Origin: Chitinivorax sp. PXF-14
GTDB lineage: Bacteria; Pseudomonadota; Gammaproteobacteria; Burkholderiales; SCOH01
NCBI RefSeq assembly: GCF_040812015.1
Contig: NZ_JBFNXJ010000001.1
Span: 248,001 to 312,000, forward strand
Reading direction: 5' to 3'
DNA length: 64,000 nucleotides
Shown: positions 60,041-64,000 of the stretch, in pieces
Layout of the letters: every line of letters starts with the position of its first letter
Position numbering within the stretch: the first letter of the stretch is position 1
Notes under the pieces: generated by a model
Told to the model about the DNA's origin: nothing
The model's input: the letters and a program-made list of their open reading frames with translations, nothing else
Database searches by the model: none
Program-made: the position numbers and the translations under genes

Positions 60041-62866
60041 TCATTCCGTCGCTTCCTTGCTCAACTGCTGCTGCAGGTAGCGTGCATCGCCGATGCCGGG
60101 GAAATTCGGATTGCTCTGCAGCAGGTCATCGAGCCTTTGCCTCGCGCTTGTCCGGTCGCCCGATTTCAGCAGCGCCACGGCATAGTGGTAGGTGATTTCA
60201 GGCTGGTTGCCGGCCTTGCGAAAGGCCTGTTCGATATTCGAGATGGCGGCAGCCAGCTTGCCGTTCTGCAGCAGGGCCCAGCCGTAGGTGTCGAGTACGT
60301 AGGGGTTGTCCGGGCTCAGCTTGACGGCACGTTGGGCCAGCTCGAGCGAGCGTTTTGGATCGGTGGTCGAATAAGCCTGTGCTGCGTTATTGAGCGCGGT
60401 CAGGTCATTCGGCCGGGCCTCGAGAATGGACTCATAGTATTGCGCCGCAATACCGGCGCGGCCTGCCCGGCTGGCTGCATCGGCAAGAAAGTACTTGGCA
60501 CCCGTGTCGGTCGCATGCTGGCTCACCCACTGCTGGCCGAGCGCGATGGCGGCATCCACTTTTCCTGTCTGTACCAGCGCGTCGTGCAGCTTTGCCAGCA
60601 CGCCGGCCGACGCAGAGGCATTGAACAAGGCCTGGTATTGTTCAACGGCTGCGGCCGGCTTGCCTGCCGCCATTTCGACGTCGCCCTGCAGCTCACGCAG
60701 ACGATCGCCCGACAGCTTGAGCGCTTTCAGGTCGGCGAGCTTGCGGCTGGCATCTGCGGGCCGCTTGGTTCTGGCGTATAGCAGGGCGAGTTCGATGTGT
60801 GCCTGAATCTGTTTCGGGTCGAGCTGCAACGCCTTGGTGAGGCTCTGCTCGGCACTGGCGGCACGGTTGTCGTTGGCTTGCGCCCGTGCCAGGTAGATCA
60901 GGGCATTGATGTCGTTCGGCGCTGCCGCGCTCCATTGGGTCAGCGCGGTCACGGCGGCGGCCCGATCGCCGCCGGTCAATTCGGCAAGACCAAGGGTGCG
61001 CAATATATCGCGGTCATTCGGTGCAATGTTTCTGGCTTTGCGGGCATAGTCGAGCGCTTGTGCGGTATTTCCCGCCTGGGCATGCATTTGCGCCAGCATC
61101 AGCACCGGCTGCAGTGCATGGGGGTTGGCCTTGACCGCGCGCAGCAGCAAGGGCTCGACCTGGTTTGCGTTCTCGCCGGCCTGCAGGCCGACTTCGGCTC
61201 GCCCGACCAACAGGGCGCTATTGTCGGGTTGCCGCTTCAGCAGGGTATCGAAGCGGCCGGTGGCGGCCTCGGCCTTGCCTGACTGCAGGTCGAGCTTGGC
61301 CAGGTTGACCAGGGCGGGGAGATGGTCCGGCTTGATGTCCAGCGCCTTGCCAAATTCGGCGCGCGCGGCATCCCATTTTTGCTGCTGCGCCAGGGCCACG
61401 CCCAGCAGATTGTGCGGAAGCGGGTGGTCGGGCGTGTCCGACACGAGGCCGCGGGCCAGTTGTTCGGCCTCCGCCGTTCGCCGGTTCTGGATGGCTTGAA
61501 TGACCTTGACCAGTACCCGTGTCTGGAGAGCTGCCTTGCTGTCGTTCGAGAAGGTGGCAAGCGCCGCGCTGGTGTCGCCTGCCGCGACGCGCGAGAAAGC
61601 GAGCGAACGCTGGACGCGGGCATTGTCCGGGGCGAGCTTTGCCGCATACTGCAGGACGGAGATGGCCTGCTGGTCATCACCCGCACTCAGCATCGCCTCG
61701 CCAGCCAGCGTGTATAGCGGCACCGAATAGGGCGCGGCCAGCAGGGCGGGCTTCAGCGTGTCGACGGCCTGCTGCGGCTCGTGCATCATCATTTGCGCCT
61801 GCGCCAGCAGCATGCGGGTGTAGGTGTTGCCGGGCTCGATATTGAGCGCCTGCTGGAAGTAGCCGGAGGCCGTTGTGGCCGCTTGGTCGGCGAGCTCGAT
61901 CTGCCCGGCCAGGGTGATGGCCGGGACGGACTGCGTCAGTTGCTGGTTCGCCTTGGCGATCTGCTTTCTGGCGTCAGCCAGCTTGTTTTCCCTGAACAGG
62001 ATGATGGCGGCCAGATAGTCGTTCATGCCGTCTGCCTTGATATACGGCTTCGCCTTGTCGGCCTCGGCACGCGCCTCGCTATAGCGCTTGGCAACGGCAA
62101 GCAGATCGACCAGCCGCACATAGGCACTGATCTCCTTGGGGTTGTACTTGAGCAGGTTGCGGTAGCTGTTGATGGCCTCGTCGCTCTGTTGCAGCATCGT
62201 GTAGACATCGGCCCGCACGCTCCAGGCTTCGGCGTTGTCCGGGTGCTGTGCCAGTACGTCGTTGATGAGCTTCAGCGTCTTGTCGACGTTACCGCGCAAC
62301 AATTCGACCTGAGCCAGGCCGATGCTGGCCGGGCCTTTGCTCGCCGGCGTTGCCTGGGCGCGTTTGAACAGTTGCTCCGCTTGGTCGGCATCGCCCTGCA
62401 TCAACAATGCCCGGCCACGATAGACCTGCGATGCCGCATCCAGCGTGCCGCTACCCGCCGCCAGCTCGGTTTCCTCGATGAGCTGCTGGAAGGACTTCTG
62501 CTCGAATAGGGTCTGGCACAACAAGGGGAGGACCTGCTGCTGATCCGCACCGAGCTGGAAGGCCCGTCTGAGCTGCTTCTCCGCATCGTTTGCCTGGCCG
62601 TTGGCGAGCAGGCTGCGGGCCAGCAGGATGCGGGTGTCTGCATTTCGCGGCTGCATGTCGACCGCGGCCTTCAGCTCCACCAGGGCTGTTGCATGCGCGC
62701 CCTGCGCCGTGGCCTGGGCTGCCTCGGCAAGCAATTCGTCGTAAGTCGGGACATGCTGGCTGCAGGCTGCAATCAGCAGGCTGGCCGCCACTGCCAACAG
62801 GCTTTGTTTGTGCCTGAACGCGGAGCCGCTGCGGTGCTGGTGGAGTGGGGGGCGGGGAAGAGGCAT
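60041..62866 (-). CDS. prsT: TPR-repeat lipoprotein PrsT of the XrtA/PEP-CTERM system
   Basis: 941 residues from the ATG at 62866. A long basic N-terminus leads to a lipobox-like LLIAAC (Cys35), then about twenty TPR repeats fill the rest (for example ALVELKAAVDMQPRNADTRILLARSL in pieces, and ending with YVLDTYGWALLQNGKLAAAI). The length and organisation match PrsT, a component encoded with exosortase A systems. The 20-residue basic stretch before the hydrophobic part is longer than usual and no Shine-Dalgarno is seen, so the start is not certain. Confidence 0.82.
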   Translation of the reverse strand: MPLPRPPLHQHRSGSAFRHKQSLLAVAASLLIAACSQHVPTYDELLAEAAQATAQGAHATALVELKAAVDMQPRNADTRILLARSLLANGQANDAEKQLRRAFQLGADQQQVLPLLCQTLFEQKSFQQLIEETELAAGSGTLDAASQVYRGRALLMQGDADQAEQLFKRAQATPASKGPASIGLAQVELLRGNVDKTLKLINDVLAQHPDNAEAWSVRADVYTMLQQSDEAINSYRNLLKYNPKEISAYVRLVDLLAVAKRYSEARAEADKAKPYIKADGMNDYLAAIILFRENKLADARKQIAKANQQLTQSVPAITLAGQIELADQAATTASGYFQQALNIEPGNTYTRMLLAQAQMMMHEPQQAVDTLKPALLAAPYSVPLYTLAGEAMLSAGDDQQAISVLQYAAKLAPDNARVQRSLAFSRVAAGDTSAALATFSNDSKAALQTRVLVKVIQAIQNRRTAEAEQLARGLVSDTPDHPLPHNLLGVALAQQQKWDAARAEFGKALDIKPDHLPALVNLAKLDLQSGKAEAATGRFDTLLKRQPDNSALLVGRAEVGLQAGENANQVEPLLLRAVKANPHALQPVLMLAQMHAQAGNTAQALDYARKARNIAPNDRDILRTLGLAELTGGDRAAAVTALTQWSAAAPNDINALIYLARAQANDNRAASAEQSLTKALQLDPKQIQAHIELALLYARTKRPADASRKLADLKALKLSGDRLRELQGDVEMAAGKPAAAVEQYQALFNASASAGVLAKLHDALVQTGKVDAAIALGQQWVSQHATDTGAKYFLADAASRAGRAGIAAQYYESILEARPNDLTALNNAAQAYSTTDPKRSLELAQRAVKLSPDNPYVLDTYGWALLQNGKLAAAISNIEQAFRKAGNQPEITYHYAVALLKSGDRTSARQRLDDLLQSNPNFPGIGDARYLQQQLSKEATE

Positions 62867-63101
62867 ATAAGCTGCGTGACTCGGTATGTATCGGTTGTGT
62901 GTCGGCTGTCCACGCCCCAGGGGCAGTGTCGCCGACGGAAATATTGCGCCCTGGCTTAGGTCGATTGACGGGCTGGTATTGCCCTGATCAGGCAGCATAG
63001 CACGCAAGATATGCAAACATTCTATTTGGCCGACGAGATGTATTGCCAGGATGGATGCCCGTTCGGCATCAGGCCGTCTGGCGCCGAGTGCCAAAATGTC
63101 G
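62867..63101. other. intergenic region between prsT and the PEP-CTERM gene
   Basis: No gene supported. It presumably carries the prsT promoter, which I cannot place with confidence. Confidence 0.6.
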
Positions 63102-63124
63102 AAAGGCCACCATCGGTGGCCTTT
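63102..63124 (-). terminator. terminator of the PEP-CTERM gene
   Basis: AAAGGCCACC-ATC-GGTGGCCTTT; good stem, weak T-run on the minus strand. Located 32 bp beyond the stop. Confidence 0.7.
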
Positions 63125-63155
63125 CTGAGTGTTACTGCCGTTGCCGGTGAATGGC

Positions 63156-63950
63156 TTAGTGCTTCGTCCGCTTGCGGGCGCCGACCGCGGTCAGGGTCAG
63201 CAGGCCCAGTGCGAAGAGCGCGATTGAGGTCGGCTCGGGGACCTTGGTGGCGGTGAAGCTGCTCATCTTGAAGTAGTCATTGTTACCAGAGGCCAGGGCG
63301 CCGGAAACCAGCAGATAGCGCGAATTGCTCAAACCGGTGATGGCGTTGCTGGTGCCATTCGTGGTGTCGTTGAAGACCTTGGTGTTGGTCGACGTGAAGC
63401 CAAGCGAGGCAAGCGTCGAGGCCGTGCAGGTGCCGCTGCAGGCGGTGGTCAGGTCGAGGCCTGCTGCCAGATTGGAAGCACCGGTCCACATCTGGACATC
63501 GGAGTCGTAAGAGGTGCGGTTGGTATTGGTGCCGTAGTCTTGGAAGGCATTCCAGCCGATCTTGAACGAGTTCATCGCGTAAACGCTGTCGAACTCGAGC
63601 AGCAGGTAGTCCTGACGGGTGTTGTTGTCCAGTGCGTGCTGCGGTGCGGTGGTGCAGGTTTCGCCGTTGCTGCACACGGCCAGACCGCCGCTGTAGACGT
63701 CGGTTTGCGCCTTGGCCAGATTGCCGGTCGGCGCGCCGCTGCTTTGCGCCGCGTAGTAGGAGCTGGCCTTGATCCAGCTCGTGCCGTTGGTGAACTTCCA
63801 GCTATTGCCCGCACCGCTGCTGGTTTGGGTTTTCGTTGTGCTGGTCGTGGTCAGGTCCCATGTGACTGGCAAATTTGCCGACAGGGCGGGCAGCGCTCCG
63901 GCCAAGCCAAATGCCAGCGCCGTAATCTGAACGAGGTGGAGAGGTTTCAT
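63156..63950 (-). CDS. PEP-CTERM exosortase-dependent surface protein
   Basis: 264 residues: signal peptide (LVQITALAFGLAGALPALSA), a Ser/Thr/Asn-rich body with four Cys (AVCSNGETC and TACSGTC), and a textbook C-terminal sorting tail, VPEPTSIALFALGLLTL followed by the basic cluster RKRTK. Such proteins are cut by an exosortase and displayed or released at the cell surface, often with exopolysaccharide. prsT lies just downstream on the same strand. The exosortase itself is outside this window. Its promoter would lie in the last 50 bases. Confidence 0.9.
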   Translation of the reverse strand: MKPLHLVQITALAFGLAGALPALSANLPVTWDLTTTSTTKTQTSSGAGNSWKFTNGTSWIKASSYYAAQSSGAPTGNLAKAQTDVYSGGLAVCSNGETCTTAPQHALDNNTRQDYLLLEFDSVYAMNSFKIGWNAFQDYGTNTNRTSYDSDVQMWTGASNLAAGLDLTTACSGTCTASTLASLGFTSTNTKVFNDTTNGTSNAITGLSNSRYLLVSGALASGNNDYFKMSSFTATKVPEPTSIALFALGLLTLTAVGARKRTKH

Positions 63951-64000
63951 CGTCGATAATCCCAGAGATGTTCCGAATTCTGTAAGCCGTCCCGGCTTCT

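Overview
This is 64 kb of a GC-rich bacterial chromosome from a betaproteobacterium, most likely of the order Neisseriales (Chitinibacteraceae or Chromobacteriaceae type). That placement is an inference from gene content and order: an aa3 oxidase cluster with Cox11, SURF1, CtaA, CtaB and Sco; a gpmI-envC-ctpA run; glrK-qseG-glrR; secB beside gpsA; and PEP-CTERM/PrsT proteins. The window is dense core genome. I see no insertion sequence, prophage, CRISPR array or rRNA. One tRNA gene (Leu, CAA) is present.

Layout. 1-4.7 kb: the end of an RND pump gene, then small DUF2892 membrane proteins, a rhodanese, glutaredoxin, thioredoxin 2, SecB and an SH3 protein. 4.7-9.7 kb: gpsA, a DUF481 outer-membrane protein with trmL, an HD hydrolase, an M48 peptidase with a pilin-like tail, and comF. 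9.8-15.6 kb: a biotin cluster, bioB-bioF-x-bioH-paiB-like-bioC-bioD (no bioA). 15.6-18.3 kb: a large DUF2339 membrane protein. 18.8-27.4 kb: a complete cytochrome aa3 oxidase structural and assembly operon, including a 33-residue membrane peptide and a SCO-like companion. 27.4-29.3 kb: a cold-shock gene and trhP. 29.5-33.5 kb: the GlrK/QseG/GlrR system followed by a sigma-54 promoter with two textbook GlrR boxes. 33.5-43.7 kb: hypothetical genes, two ArsR-type regulators, proB, two DUF3617 genes, an NRDE protein, a TusA-like protein, and a multi-PAS kinase paired with a DUF3369/GGDEF/EAL response regulator. 43.9-48.2 kb: gpmI, envC-like and ctpA. 48.6-57.1 kb: queA, a phosphatase, an asparaginase remnant, tgt, trpS, yajC, secD and secF, i.e. 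the usual queA-tgt-yajC-secDF row with insertions. 57.2-64 kb: dedA, ampD, tal, and prsT next to a PEP-CTERM protein.

The most striking regulatory find is a complete ribosome-mediated attenuator in front of trpS. It comprises a 17-codon leader peptide with tandem Trp codons, segments able to form 1:2, 2:3 and 3:4 stems, and a terminator with a T-run. The second is the GlrR regulatory region at 32.9-33.1 kb, where two TGTC-N10-GACA sites stand upstream of a consensus sigma-54 promoter driving a small unrecognised membrane protein. Others are the M48/pilin-like fusion, a 10-bp inverted repeat between comF and bioB, and a 16-bp palindrome ahead of an ArsR gene. A 5'-deleted asparaginase gene also sits next to an orphan terminator.
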